This document shows positions 1 to 9,230 of a stretch of 64,000 nt of DNA, in pieces (position 1 is the stretch's first letter; every line of letters begins with the position of its first letter). A model generated the notes under the pieces. That model saw nothing but the letters and a program-made list of their open reading frames with translations. It made no database searches and was not told the origin of the DNA. The translations under genes and the position numbers were made by a program. The stretch is from Eubacteriales bacterium. GTDB taxonomy: Bacteria; Bacillota; Clostridia; Christensenellales; Aristaeellaceae. The stretch is from NCBI GenBank assembly GCA_028705775.1, contig JAQWCW010000009.1, positions 1-64,000 of the forward strand, given 5' to 3'.

Positions 1-1059
1 ATCCTTAAGACGGCTGAGGCTCGGAAGAACGTCGATAGGCGGCTCGATTCCCTTATGGTAAAGCTCGCGGCTCAGGATAATCTGACCTTCAGTGATATAA
101 CCGGTAAGGTCGGGAATCGGGTGCGTTTTATCGTCCTCGGGCATCGTGAGTATCGGAATCTGTGTTATAGAGCCTTCCTTACCGATGATGCGCCCAGCGC
201 GCTCGTACATTGTTGCAAGGTCGGTGTACAGGTAGCCGGGATATCCGCGGCGCCCCGGAACCTCCTTGCGCGCGGCGGAAACCTCGCGCAGAGCCTCGGC
301 GTAGTTAGTGATGTCGGTAAGGATTACCAGAACGTGCATTCCTTTTTCATACGCGAGGTATTCGGCGGCGGTAAGCGCCATACGGGGAGTTGCAATACGC
401 TCGATTGCCGGGTCATTGGCAAGATTCATAAACAGAACCGCGCGCTCGATTGCTCCGGTGCGGCGGAAATCGCTGATGAAGAAGTCCGCTTCTTCAAACG
501 TGATTCCTATTGCGCCGAAAACAACGGCGAATTTTTCATCCTTGCCGAGAACCTTTGCCTGACGGGCAATCTGCGTAGCGAGCTGCGCGTGCGGCAAGCC
601 GCTTCCGGAGAACACAGGGAGCTTCTGACCGCGAACGAGCGTGTTAAGACCGTCGATTGCGGAGATACCGGTTTGAATAAACTCGCTGGGATAATTGCGG
701 GCTGCCGGATTTATCGGTTCGCCGTTGATATCCATGCGCTTTTCTGCGATAAGTTCAGGTCCGCCGTCCTTAGGTCTGCCCATTCCGTCGAATACTCGTC
801 CGAGCATATCGGGAGCTACGGAAAGCTCAATGGAATGACCGAGGAATCTGGCCTTGCTTGTGTTAATCTGCAAGCCGTTGGAGCTTTCAAACAGCTGTAC
901 GAGCGCCTTATCGCTGTCGATTTCAAGCACCTTGCCGCGGCGAAGCTCGCCGTTTGCCTGCTCGATTTCCACAAGCTCGTTATACGCAACGCCGCTGACG
1001 CCCTCGACCAGCATAAGCGGGCCGACGACTTCCTTGATAGTGCGGTATTCTTTAAGCAT
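1..1059 (-). CDS. atpB: V-type ATPase subunit B (partial, 3' end outside window)
   Basis: Non-catalytic nucleotide-binding subunit of the cytoplasmic V1 sector, which alternates with subunit A in the hexameric head. The minus-strand frame from the ATG at 1059 starts [19 protein letters not shown] and contains the family stretches [36 protein letters not shown] (a degenerate P-loop, as expected for B) and [20 protein letters not shown]. About 353 codons are present and the frame is still open at position 1, so the C-terminal quarter (about 460 residues is usual) is missing. The start lies 2 bases after the subunit A stop, and A is the next gene upstream, so the two are co-transcribed. Subunit D would be expected just outside the window. 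The long plus-strand frame over this interval is a shadow. Confidence 0.95.
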   Translation of the reverse strand, partial: MLKEYRTIKEVVGPLMLVEGVSGVAYNELVEIEQANGELRRGKVLEIDSDKALVQLFESSNGLQINTSKARFLGHSIELSVAPDMLGRVFDGMGRPKDGGPELIAEKRMDINGEPINPAARNYPSEFIQTGISAIDGLNTLVRGQKLPVFSGSGLPHAQLATQIARQAKVLGKDEKFAVVFGAIGITFEEADFFISDFRRTGAIERAVLFMNLANDPAIERIATPRMALTAAEYLAYEKGMHVLVILTDITNYAEALREVSAARKEVPGRRGYPGYLYTDLATMYERAGRIIGKEGSITQIPILTMPEDDKTHPIPDLTGYITEGQIILSRELYHKGIEPPIDVLPSLSRLKD

Positions 1060-1061
1060 TA

Positions 1062-2828
1062 TCAAAGACCTCCTTCTTCAATCAGGGCAGCGGCCTCGCT
1101 GTTCAGCTCGGACTCTATCTGATCAAACTGTTTCATTTCGCTTTCGGGAATGAACTTTGCTCTGCCTATCTTTTCTCTTACGGGCATTTCAAGAACCCTG
1201 CTCAGGTCAGCGCCCGCATAGAGCGCCGCATTGCCCTGGTCCATATATGCGAGTATGAGCTGCAGCATTCTGTACTGCTTTTCAAGGCTCGTATAGGTGT
1301 CGATATCATCAAAAGCGTTCTGATGCAGATAGTCCTCGCGGATGGAGCGCGCAACTTCCATTGTAAGGCGGTCCTTCCAGCTGAGGGCGTCCATACCGAC
1401 AAGCTGCACGATTTCGTTCAGCTCGTTTTCTTCCTGAAGCACGCGCATTGCTCTTGCGCGCATTTCAGTCCAGTCCGGAGCAACATGGTCTGCAAACCAG
1501 CGGCTTAATTTATCGACATACAGGCTGTAGGACTGCAGCCAGTCGATAGCCGGAAAATGGCGCTTATAGGCAAGCGATGCGGACAAGCCCCAGAATACCT
1601 TTACGATGCGAAGGGTTGCCTGCGAAACAGGCTCGGATATATCGCCGCCGGGAGGCGAAACAGCGCCGATTGCGCTTATTGAGCCGGAGCGCTCGCCGGA
1701 GCAAAGGCAGTCAACAAGGCCTGCGCGTTCGTAGAACTCGGCTATACGGCTCGCCAGATATGCAGGATAGCCTTCTTCACCGGGCATTTCTTCAAGGCGT
1801 CCGGACATTTCGCGCAGCGCCTCTGCCCAGCGGCTTGTCGAGTCAGCCATGATTGCGACGCGATAGCCCATATCGCGGAAGTATTCCGCTATGGTAATGC
1901 CGGTATAGATGCTTGCCTCGCGCGCCGCGACAGGCATATCGGAAGTATTCGCGATAAGCACAGTGCGCTTCATCAGGCTTTCGCCCGTGCGCGGGTCGTG
2001 CAATTCAGGGAATTCACGAAGAACATCGGTCATTTCGTTTCCGCGCTCGCCGCAGCCGACATAAACGATGATGTCCGCATCCGCCCATTTTGCGAGCTGA
2101 TGCTGAACGACTGTTTTGCCAGAGCCGAAAGGGCCGGGAACTGCCGCAACGCCGCCGGAGGCTATCGGGAAGAAGGTGTCGATAACCCTCTGACCCGTTA
2201 CCATCGGGTAGTTCGGCGACAGCTTCTGCTTGTAAGGACGGCCGCGGCGGACAGGCCAGCGCTGAAGCATCTTTACCGGAATATCCTTGCCGGTTTCATC
2301 CGTTATCACGCAGAAAGCGTCCTCAATCGTATATGCGCCGTCATCAATTGACTTGACGGTGCCGGATACTCCCGCAGGAACCATAATCCTATGCTCGACA
2401 ACGGCGCTCTCGTTAACAATGCCGAGAATATCGCCGGTTTTAACCTTGTCCCCCGGAATTGCGCGCTTTACAAACGCCCATTTCTTTTCCCTGTCAAGGG
2501 AGGAAACTTCAATACCTCTCGTTATGCGCTCGCCCGCAAGCTCGACTATTTTAGTCAGCGGTCGCTGTATTCCGTCATATATGGACTCAATAAGTCCGGG
2601 CGCGAGCTCAACGCTCAGCGGAGCGCCGGTTGACTCGACCGGTTCGCCGGGCATCAAACCGCTTGTTTCCTCATAGACCTGTATCGACGCTTTATCGCCG
2701 CGCAGCTCTATGATTTCGCCGACCAGACGCTTGGAGCTGACGCGTACGACATCATACATACGCGCGTCCTGCATTCCGGAAGCGACTATAAGCGGTCCGG
2801 CGACCTTGATGATTTTGCCTTGCGCCAT
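1062..2828 (-). CDS. atpA: V-type ATPase catalytic subunit A
   Basis: Catalytic subunit of the V1 head; it hydrolyses or makes ATP coupled to ion movement through the membrane sector. The 588-residue product has the family's usual length, including the extra bulge domain after the N-terminal barrel that separates V-type A from F-type beta. The P-loop GPFGSGKT is near residue 233, followed by GCGERGNEM and by [20 protein letters not shown]. The ATG at 2828 overlaps the last base of the subunit F gene, and the TGA at 1062-1064 is followed directly by subunit B. This close packing indicates translational coupling within one operon. Nothing unusual is visible. Confidence 0.97.
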   Translation of the reverse strand: MAQGKIIKVAGPLIVASGMQDARMYDVVRVSSKRLVGEIIELRGDKASIQVYEETSGLMPGEPVESTGAPLSVELAPGLIESIYDGIQRPLTKIVELAGERITRGIEVSSLDREKKWAFVKRAIPGDKVKTGDILGIVNESAVVEHRIMVPAGVSGTVKSIDDGAYTIEDAFCVITDETGKDIPVKMLQRWPVRRGRPYKQKLSPNYPMVTGQRVIDTFFPIASGGVAAVPGPFGSGKTVVQHQLAKWADADIIVYVGCGERGNEMTDVLREFPELHDPRTGESLMKRTVLIANTSDMPVAAREASIYTGITIAEYFRDMGYRVAIMADSTSRWAEALREMSGRLEEMPGEEGYPAYLASRIAEFYERAGLVDCLCSGERSGSISAIGAVSPPGGDISEPVSQATLRIVKVFWGLSASLAYKRHFPAIDWLQSYSLYVDKLSRWFADHVAPDWTEMRARAMRVLQEENELNEIVQLVGMDALSWKDRLTMEVARSIREDYLHQNAFDDIDTYTSLEKQYRMLQLILAYMDQGNAALYAGADLSRVLEMPVREKIGRAKFIPESEMKQFDQIESELNSEAAALIEEGGL

Positions 2829-3166
2829 CAGTTATCCCCGTCCTTTTCAAATAAGATGTCCGCGCCTATTGCCTTCTCAACGTTAGCTTTAAGGTGCCGG
2901 ACAGCGTAGCCTGTCGTTCCGTTAGCACCCGGTATCGGTATTATCGCAGGCAGCGGCTGATTGATATATTTGCTGAGTGTTTCGGGTATTTTCTCTGCGT
3001 AGGTTTCGGTTATGAATATTACGGCGTATCCATCAGCGGCAAGCTGCCTTACAGCCTGTGCTGCTTCGTCGGCGTTCTGAACCGGACGAACGGTCATTCC
3101 CATGGAGCGGAAAGCGAGAACCGCGTCCTTTTCCCCTACTACGCCCATTCCGCGTGCGTCAGACAT
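2828..3166 (-). CDS. atpF: V-type ATPase subunit F
   Basis: Small central-stalk subunit that binds subunit D and helps regulate V1. The 112-residue product reads [20 protein letters not shown], matching the family's opening strand and the G-[DE]-KD-[ST/A]-V-L-x-F-R pattern; it ends with the basic helix [23 protein letters not shown] at 3175 would add three residues and has a slightly better Shine-Dalgarno distance (AAGG); I chose the ATG at 3166 because it gives the conserved N-terminus. The gene overlaps the end of subunit C by about 8 bases and subunit A by one base. Confidence 0.9.
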   Translation of the reverse strand: MSDARGMGVVGEKDAVLAFRSMGMTVRPVQNADEAAQAVRQLAADGYAVIFITETYAEKIPETLSKYINQPLPAIIPIPGANGTTGYAVRHLKANVEKAIGADILFEKDGDN

Positions 3167-4133
3167 ACATATCACGCATCCTTTCCCTTACCGCGTCCGG
3201 CGAAAAGCCGTTAACGGCGGCGGCAATAAGTATGCGGGCTACGGACGCCTCGCGGCGGGAGCGCAGATAATACTCAACTACGGTTTCCGTTTCCGTAGCG
3301 GTATTGCGCTGCGGCATGAAAAGCTTGTACGACGCGTCGTCCATCTGCTTTTCAAGCTGAGCAACGGGAATCTGCGAGCTTTGCGCGCTTTCAATCGCGG
3401 ACGAGATATCTCTGCCGAATTTGGCGTACAGCCTCGGCAGCTTCTCCGGACTATCTATTGCAGAAAGCAGCTGTTCTTTCTCAATCGTTCCTCCGTCAAT
3501 AAACAGGCGAAGGTAAAGCGATTCGGACTTGCCCATGGCAATAACGCGAATCAGCGATATGCAGTTGAGAAAGTCAACCTTATAGGTGAAGTATTCACGT
3601 ATAAGCGGATACCTTGCGCCAAGCGAGGAGAAAGCCAGAGCATAATAAGCTTTATCAAGCGTGATATCAATGTCCAGAGGGTCGGAGCTTACCGAAAGAC
3701 GCTTTTCAAGCTCGTCAAGAGCCTTTACAAGAATCTCGTTAAGCCCGTTGTAACGGTGCTGGGCAACATCGTGCTCAAGAGTCTGGAGAGGAATAAGCCC
3801 GCATTCGGAAAGCGGAACATCCTCCGTAAGCCCCATGCACCTTGCTTTTAAAAGCATCTTGATATTCGCCGTATCATACTCGTAAAGGAACGCTTCCGCG
3901 ACAGCTGCGTCCGGAACTACGGAGCGGAAAAAGAGCGTCTGCTCCTTTAAAAACTCGTCAGGCAGCTTGCTTAAATCTGCGGATGTTCCCCAGTCCATTT
4001 CGCGCAGGATTGCCGCAATTTCATCCTCCGATGCCGCTGCAACGAGGCGCTCAAGGCGTCCCTTGTCCATCTGGTTTCTTTGGCGGGCGCGGATGCGGCC
4101 TATGGCATATGCCGCGCTGCTTTGTTCAGCCAA
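3159..4133 (-). CDS. atpC: V-type ATPase subunit C (AC39 family)
   Basis: Funnel-shaped subunit that links the V1 central stalk to the rotor ring (the family of yeast subunit d, AC39). The product is helical and poorly conserved, as is normal; recognisable parts are AYAIGRIRARQ at the N-terminus and the C-terminal VEYYLRSRREASVARILIAA. The open frame begins with a TTG at 4148 that overlaps the subunit E stop. I chose the TTG at 4133 because AGGTG lies 7 bases upstream and because the product then opens like other family members. That gives 324 residues, within the usual 320-350. The TTG start is an inference; the identity rests on family pattern and on operon position between E and F. Confidence 0.9.
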   Translation of the reverse strand: MAEQSSAAYAIGRIRARQRNQMDKGRLERLVAAASEDEIAAILREMDWGTSADLSKLPDEFLKEQTLFFRSVVPDAAVAEAFLYEYDTANIKMLLKARCMGLTEDVPLSECGLIPLQTLEHDVAQHRYNGLNEILVKALDELEKRLSVSSDPLDIDITLDKAYYALAFSSLGARYPLIREYFTYKVDFLNCISLIRVIAMGKSESLYLRLFIDGGTIEKEQLLSAIDSPEKLPRLYAKFGRDISSAIESAQSSQIPVAQLEKQMDDASYKLFMPQRNTATETETVVEYYLRSRREASVARILIAAAVNGFSPDAVRERMRDMYV

Positions 4134-4144
4134 CTGGCCACACC

Positions 4145-4747
4145 TCAATTCGTTTTATCATCAAAAAGCGCTCTTGCGACATCGCCTTCAAGCGACGGAC
4201 GAGCAGAATTCAATATGCTTGCGAAGGTGCAGTTGATTTCCATGCCGTCCATGCCAAGCAGGAAACCGCAGCCAACGCCCAAGCGTTTTTCGCCGAGCGT
4301 AAGCGTCGCGGGTTTTCCCGCAGCCTTGAGCGCGGCGTTTGCGTCGTCAACAAACGCTTGATTGATAAGCTCGTTGCTCTTGTCGGAAATTACGCTTTCG
4401 CATCCGCGGGCTGACTCGACGCAAAGCTTGAGCATATACTCGCGCGCCGTTTCGGCAGGCATTGCGTCCATCATTTTAAGAGCCTTTGCGAAAGCTTCGT
4501 CAATAACGACGCGCTTCTGCCTGAGTTCTTCCTTTCGCAAGTCAAGCTCAGCCATTCTGCGCATAAGGCGCTTTGCTTCCGATATTTCCGCGTCTGTCTG
4601 TTCGCGCGCCTTTTCGGTGGACAAACGAACTGCTTCGGCAGAACGTTCTTTTATAGCGTCCGCCTTTTCCTCAGCGGCTTTAAGCGCGTCTTGGGCGCTT
4701 TGGCGGGCATCGGAAAGTATTTTATCCACAATGGCGTCTACGTTCAT
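4145..4747 (-). CDS. atpE: V-type ATPase subunit E
   Basis: Peripheral stalk subunit that pairs with the small G/H subunit to hold the V1 head against rotation. The 200-residue product starts MNVDAIVDKILSDARQSAQD, then forms a long Ala/Glu/Lys/Arg-rich coiled coil to about residue 90, followed by the globular C-terminal part with LGVGCGFLLGMDGMEINCTF. The open frame runs up to 4819, but the ATG at 4747 has AGGTAAGG just upstream and gives the family N-terminus; the extra 24 residues would also overlap the subunit K gene. It overlaps the subunit C reading frame slightly at its end. Confidence 0.93.
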   Translation of the reverse strand: MNVDAIVDKILSDARQSAQDALKAAEEKADAIKERSAEAVRLSTEKAREQTDAEISEAKRLMRRMAELDLRKEELRQKRVVIDEAFAKALKMMDAMPAETAREYMLKLCVESARGCESVISDKSNELINQAFVDDANAALKAAGKPATLTLGEKRLGVGCGFLLGMDGMEINCTFASILNSARPSLEGDVARALFDDKTN

Positions 4748-4757
4748 CTGCCTTACC

Positions 4758-5225
4758 TCACATCGCGAACCAAACCATAAGGAAGGAAGCGAGCAGGGCA
4801 AGAACTGCGTAGGTTTCAACCATAACGGTCATCGTGATGCCCTTACCTGACTGGTCAGGACGGCGCGCTACCATACCGATACAGGAAGCGGCGAGCTTGC
4901 CCTGAAGAATGCCGGAAACAAGGCAGACAACTCCGACAGGCAGGCAGCCAACGAGCAGTGACAGACCCTGCGTAACCGTAGGTATGGTCATAGCGCCGAA
5001 TATGTTAATCTTGATGAGAACGATAAAGCCGATAAGGAAGCCGTAAATGCCCTGCGTAGCGGGCAGAAGCTGCATTACTAGTACTTTACCGAACAGCTCG
5101 GGGTTTTCAGCCGTTACGCCAGAAGCGGCGTCGCCGGCAACCTTAACGCCTTTAGCGGAGCCGATGCCGCTCAGGAATACCGAAATCGCAGCGCCCAAGA
5201 ATCCAAGAATCAGACCAAGTTCCAT
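4758..5225 (-). CDS. atpK: V-type ATPase proteolipid subunit K (rotor ring)
   Basis: Four-helix membrane proteolipid that forms the ion-carrying rotor ring. The 155-residue sequence is an internal duplication: the first hairpin contains LPATQGIYGF (Leu54, Thr57, Gln58) and the second LVSGILQGKLAAS (Gln108) and VETYAV (Glu137). In the characterised Enterococcus hirae NtpK, sodium is held by the equivalent Leu61, Thr64, Gln65, Gln110 and Glu139, and all five are kept here. As in that family only the second hairpin carries the carboxylate; the first has Gln. I infer sodium coupling. The gene lies between I and E with short gaps. Confidence 0.96.
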   Translation of the reverse strand: MELGLILGFLGAAISVFLSGIGSAKGVKVAGDAASGVTAENPELFGKVLVMQLLPATQGIYGFLIGFIVLIKINIFGAMTIPTVTQGLSLLVGCLPVGVVCLVSGILQGKLAASCIGMVARRPDQSGKGITMTVMVETYAVLALLASFLMVWFAM

Positions 5226-5248
5226 GTTAGTTTCCTCCTCCAGAAATT

Positions 5249-7159
5249 TTATTCGTTATCCTTAATATCCACGTACCTGTTATCCGCTGTGAGCGGCACA
5301 AAAGGCTTTCCGTCTGCCTCGTAGAATTTCGTGAAGTACTCGATGTACTGAAGGCGGCAGGAGTGAACGTACGCGCCCAGAGCGTTTATTCCGAGATTGA
5401 AGGTATGAGCGCCGAGAAGGACGATTATTGCGAAAGGCAGCGGGAGCATTCCCGCAAGCATATTGATAACCATTCCGATAACGCCGGTCGCAAGGCCCAT
5501 TCCGAAAAGGCGCGAATAGCTCAGAATATCGCTGAGCCAGCTTGTGACTCCGTACAGGGAGCTTAAGCCGCCGGTCAGCTTTCCGATTAAGTTCTTCTTT
5601 TTCCGTCCGCCGGTTATGAGTATTCCGCCGACGCCAATCAGGATAAGCGCCATTCCAAGCGTTTGCTGACCGATAAGAAGAACGGGAACGCCGCCAATGA
5701 AGAATATCCAAAAGAGCTGGTCGCACACCGCGTCCCACGGATGACCGCGCTTGATGTTCATATAGGCTGCGACTCCAAGACCCGTAAACAGGTGCAGAAC
5801 GCCCAAGCCTATGCAGAGAATCATCATGTTGAGAGGGTCTTCCATCGGGTTGAGGAGCTTAATCGAAGCGGGCGTTATATTGCTCATTCCAAACCACGTA
5901 TCGAAAAGAGCGCCCCAAATCACGGTAGCAACGCCGCCAATCGCAACGACGCCAAGAATCTTGCGCATTGTTCCCTTAACATGGGTGAATTTCAGGATGA
6001 GCGGAATCAGAATCGCCATTATAAGCCCGTAGCCCGCATCGGAAACCATCATTCCGAAGAAGCAGGCGAAGAAGGGCGCCATTACAACAACGGGGTCTAT
6101 TCCGTGATAGCTCGGCAGGGAGTAATTCTCCACGATGGTTTCAAAGGGTCTGAATATGCCCTTGTTCTCCATCTGCGAAGGAGCGTCCTCATCCTCCGCC
6201 GGCTTTCTGAATTCAAGCGCAATGCTCGGAGAAATTGCGGTAAGCTTTTCTGTAACCGCAGTTTCCGCTTCCGCCGGAACCCATGCTTCAAGCATGAAGC
6301 ATTTATCGGAGGCTCTCAAAAGCCCTTCGGTTTCAGCGCGCTTTTCATCCGCAGAGTAAACGTCCGCAAGTATCTTCATCGTCGGAAGCAAGGGCGCGTT
6401 CTTGCCCATTGTCTGCCTGTGCTCCTCGATGTTTTTTTCAAGAGCCGATATTTCCTCGCGAATCTTCTTTTCCCCGTCCTTTACCCTGCCCTCTCCTATC
6501 GGAAGAACAACCTTGGTAAAGTCCGCGGCTCTGAGGATTTCCATTGCGTCCTGATAAGCGTCCCTGTGCGCGAAAACCACAATGTATGAAAGCTGCGAAT
6601 CCATAAATACGGATTCGACGCTGACAAGCGGCAGCTCGCTGAGCTTTTCTTCGACAAGAGCCTGCTTTGATGCGGCAATCGTGCCGGTGAAAACCCTGCT
6701 GTGCTTTGTATCGGTTATCGCTTCTACGGGAGTGTCAAGGCTTTCCCATGGCGCTAACTGATGCAGGCGCGATTCAAGCAGCGAAATATCAGCCCTTACA
6801 GCGCCGATATCCTTCTCCGCCTGCTCGCAGTCTGCAATCGCGCGGAAAACCTCGTCCTCGCGCTTTAGAGCTTCCGCTACTCCGCTTTCGTCGATTACAG
6901 GGCGCGCCTTGAAGCTGTCCAGCATGCTCTTCTTTTCGCCGGAGGCTCGTCCGATTTCCTTGATGCCCCATTCAAGCTTCATCAGCTTCCGCTCAAGGAT
7001 TTCGTCGCCGCTGCTCTGCGCGGGCATTTGCTCGTCCAGCTCTTTATCCGCAATCTCCAGAACGTGCATACAGCCCATGCGCTGAATCTTTTTAAGCAGC
7101 TTTTGCTCGTCCTGCTTCAGCGCTATAAGCGTACACTTTTTCATTTCAACGATTGCCAT
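5249..7159 (-). CDS. atpI: V-type ATPase membrane subunit I (subunit a)
   Basis: Stator subunit that forms the ion half-channels against the K ring. The 636-residue product has a cytoplasmic N-terminal half rich in coiled coil (for example EKKIREEISALEKNIEEH) and a C-terminal half with about seven to eight membrane segments, starting near YHGIDPVVVMAPFFACFFGM and including DILSYSRLFGMGLATGVIG, a family signature. The conserved membrane-embedded Arg is likely the one in YSRLF. The ATG at 7159 overlaps the upstream G/H subunit gene by 14 bases. Length and order fit the family. Confidence 0.95.
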   Translation of the reverse strand: MAIVEMKKCTLIALKQDEQKLLKKIQRMGCMHVLEIADKELDEQMPAQSSGDEILERKLMKLEWGIKEIGRASGEKKSMLDSFKARPVIDESGVAEALKREDEVFRAIADCEQAEKDIGAVRADISLLESRLHQLAPWESLDTPVEAITDTKHSRVFTGTIAASKQALVEEKLSELPLVSVESVFMDSQLSYIVVFAHRDAYQDAMEILRAADFTKVVLPIGEGRVKDGEKKIREEISALEKNIEEHRQTMGKNAPLLPTMKILADVYSADEKRAETEGLLRASDKCFMLEAWVPAEAETAVTEKLTAISPSIALEFRKPAEDEDAPSQMENKGIFRPFETIVENYSLPSYHGIDPVVVMAPFFACFFGMMVSDAGYGLIMAILIPLILKFTHVKGTMRKILGVVAIGGVATVIWGALFDTWFGMSNITPASIKLLNPMEDPLNMMILCIGLGVLHLFTGLGVAAYMNIKRGHPWDAVCDQLFWIFFIGGVPVLLIGQQTLGMALILIGVGGILITGGRKKKNLIGKLTGGLSSLYGVTSWLSDILSYSRLFGMGLATGVIGMVINMLAGMLPLPFAIIVLLGAHTFNLGINALGAYVHSCRLQYIEYFTKFYEADGKPFVPLTADNRYVDIKDNE

Positions 7160-7469
7160 ACTGAACTACCCTTTCCACGATTAGGCGGGCGGCGGCATCG
7201 AGGTTCTGGCGCGCCTTATCCTGTATTATTTCGTAAGACTTGCGCTTCTCTGCCTTTTCGCTTTCAAGCTCCTTGGCTATTTCGCTGCGCGCGTTGTCAA
7301 CGGCGCGCATTGATTCCTGCCTGTTCTCCTGCGCCGCTGCGCGCTGGGAAGCCGTGGAAGCCTCCTCAACGGACTTTACAATGTCCCTGGCTTCGCGCTG
7401 CGCTTTTTGAATCAGCTGCTCAGCCTGCTTTTCAGCGTCGGTAATCTGATTAATCAATTGATTTGCCAA
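7146..7469 (-). CDS. V-type ATPase peripheral-stalk subunit G/H
   Basis: First gene of the V-ATPase operon. The 107-residue product is almost entirely a charged coiled coil (DAEKQAEQLIQKAQREARDI, ESEKAEKRKSYEII) with a short C-terminal segment LIVERVVQYGNR, as in the AhaH/NtpF-type stalk subunit that pairs with subunit E. The start is a TTG at 7469 with GGTGGAG about 4 bases upstream. It lies 35 bases after upp, with no clear terminator between them, so read-through from rpiB-upp is possible. Assignment rests on coiled-coil character plus position. Confidence 0.88.
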   Translation of the reverse strand: MANQLINQITDAEKQAEQLIQKAQREARDIVKSVEEASTASQRAAAQENRQESMRAVDNARSEIAKELESEKAEKRKSYEIIQDKARQNLDAAARLIVERVVQYGNR

Positions 7470-7504
7470 AGCACTCCACCCGACCTTTCGTTTGGCGCTG
7501 TATT

Positions 7505-8158
<654 letters not shown>

Positions 8159-8165
8159 TCAAACA

Positions 8166-8201
8166 TCACGCCGCCCGGCTTCTATTGAGCAGGCGACGTG
8201 A
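8166..8201 (-). terminator. Stem-loop between rpiB and upp
   Basis: In the minus-strand RNA the arms TCACGTCGCC and GGCGGCGTGA pair over 10 positions with one G-U pair, around a 16-base loop. The bases after it (TGTTTGAATC) are only weakly U-rich, so it may be a weak terminator, an attenuator or simply a stabilising structure in front of upp. I see no PyrR-type binding loop. Confidence 0.4.
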
Positions 8202-8209
8202 CATTGATT

Positions 8210-8650
8210 TCATTGTTCGTTTTCCATCTGCGTCATAAGGTCAACGCGACGCTGATGACGTCCGCCTTCAAACTCGGCAGTAAGCCAAGCTTTGAGCACG
8301 GACAAGGCAACCTCGCTTCCGATAACGCGCGCCCCGACGCAAAGGACGTTGGAATCATTGTGGCGGCGCGTAATCTCGGCTGTAAACGCCTCATGGCATA
8401 CGCTTGCGCGAATGCCCTTCATTTTGTTTGCAGCTATGCTCATTCCGATTCCGGTACCGCAAATAAGGATACCTTTATCGCATTGCTTCTGCTGAATAGC
8501 GGCGCAAACCTTTTTGGCGATTACGGGATAATCAATGGATTTTTCGTCATAAGAGCCAAAATCCTCAAACTCATAGCCGTTTTCCTTAAGGTATTCCATG
8601 TAGATTTGCTTGAGCGCAAAGCCGCCCTGGTCGCAGCCAATGGCGATCAT
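8210..8650 (-). CDS. rpiB: Ribose 5-phosphate isomerase B
   Basis: Interconverts ribose 5-phosphate and ribulose 5-phosphate in the pentose phosphate pathway (RpiB/LacAB family). The 146-residue product starts MIAIGCDQGGFALKQ and has the active-site stretch GILICGTGIGMSIAANKMKG, with the catalytic Cys in ICGTG, followed by RASVCHEAFTAEITRRHNDSN. The ATG has GGGGGTGAAGGT just upstream, and a strong promoter lies about 30 bases further up. rpe, the partner epimerase of the same pathway, is present elsewhere in the window (15139-15786). Confidence 0.97.
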   Translation of the reverse strand: MIAIGCDQGGFALKQIYMEYLKENGYEFEDFGSYDEKSIDYPVIAKKVCAAIQQKQCDKGILICGTGIGMSIAANKMKGIRASVCHEAFTAEITRRHNDSNVLCVGARVIGSEVALSVLKAWLTAEFEGGRHQRRVDLMTQMENEQ

Positions 8651-8677
8651 ACCTTCACCCCCGATTTTATCTAACTT

Positions 8678-8706
8678 ATTATAACTGATAGGTTTGAATT
8701 TCGCAA
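8678..8706 (-). promoter_or_regulatory. Sigma-A-type promoter for rpiB-upp (and perhaps the V-ATPase)
   Basis: On the minus strand, -35 TTGCGA (8701-8706), a 17-base spacer and a perfect -10 TATAAT (8678-8683), ending about 28 bases before the rpiB start codon. Confidence 0.8.
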
Positions 8707-8779
8707 CCTAAAATGCGCTTTTTATCGCCATTTGAGCTTGATATTTCACGAAACACGAGCGAAAATGCCTTTCTGCGTG

Positions 8780-8813
8780 AAAAACCGCCCCGAGCAAAAC
8801 GCGTCGAGACGGC
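8780..8813 (-). terminator. Possible terminator after the dapF-dapL-gtrA operon
   Basis: Minus-strand RNA reads GCCGTCTCGACGCG, then GCTCGGGGCGG followed by five U. An outer five-pair stem (CCGTC/GGCGG, one G-U) and an inner CGA/TCG can form. It sits just after the GtrA stop codon. The stem is imperfect. Confidence 0.45.
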
Positions 8814-8819
8814 ATTCAA

Positions 8820-9230
8820 TCATTTTTGCGCAAGCTCGTTTGTGTCCAGCGTTTTCTTGAAAACAACAAGCCGCTGATACAGGAATTCCGTAACGAAGTT
8901 TACTATCATCGTCAGGGCAAGAACAAGATATTCGTTCCAGCCTATATTGGTAAGCGTGTCGCCCCACCAAAGGCTGAGCGGGGTGAACACGGCATAGTAG
9001 GCAAGCACGAGCGCCATTGCCTTCGGAACGTTTTCAGCGGATTTGAAGGTGTACCTTCTGTTGAAGGTGAAATTCCAAACCACGCTGAGCAGCAGCGCTA
9101 TGAGATACGCCGGCCAATAGATTAGCTTCAGAACCTCATTAAGCAGAGTGAATGACAGAAGCTGAATTATACCGGCGGAGGCGGAAAACAGAACGAATTT
9201 GAGCGCCCGCATCCATTCCTTGTTCTTCAT
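8820..9230 (-). CDS. GtrA-family membrane protein
   Basis: 136-residue protein with four predicted membrane segments (near LKFVLFSASAGIIQLLSFTL, WPAYLIALLLSVVWNFTFNR, ALVLAYYAVFTPLSLWW and EYLVLALTMIVNFVTEFLYQ). The WNFTFNRRYTF motif and the final NFVTEFLYQRLVVF are typical of the GtrA/DPMS family, thought to move lipid-linked sugars across the membrane. The open frame extends further upstream, but the ATG at 9230 overlaps the dapL stop (TAATG) and gives the family length, so the extension is rejected. Why a GtrA protein sits behind two lysine/cell-wall precursor genes is not clear; a link to envelope polymer assembly is inference. Confidence 0.88.
   Translation of the reverse strand: MKNKEWMRALKFVLFSASAGIIQLLSFTLLNEVLKLIYWPAYLIALLLSVVWNFTFNRRYTFKSAENVPKAMALVLAYYAVFTPLSLWWGDTLTNIGWNEYLVLALTMIVNFVTEFLYQRLVVFKKTLDTNELAQK

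Noticed and set aside
55-1122. 355-residue plus-strand open frame
   Set aside because: It is the antisense shadow of V-ATPase subunit B, whose minus-strand translation is clear.
3102-3851. 249-residue plus-strand open frame over V-ATPase subunits C and F
   Set aside because: Low-quality composition, no recognisable family, and fully overlapped by well-supported minus-strand genes.
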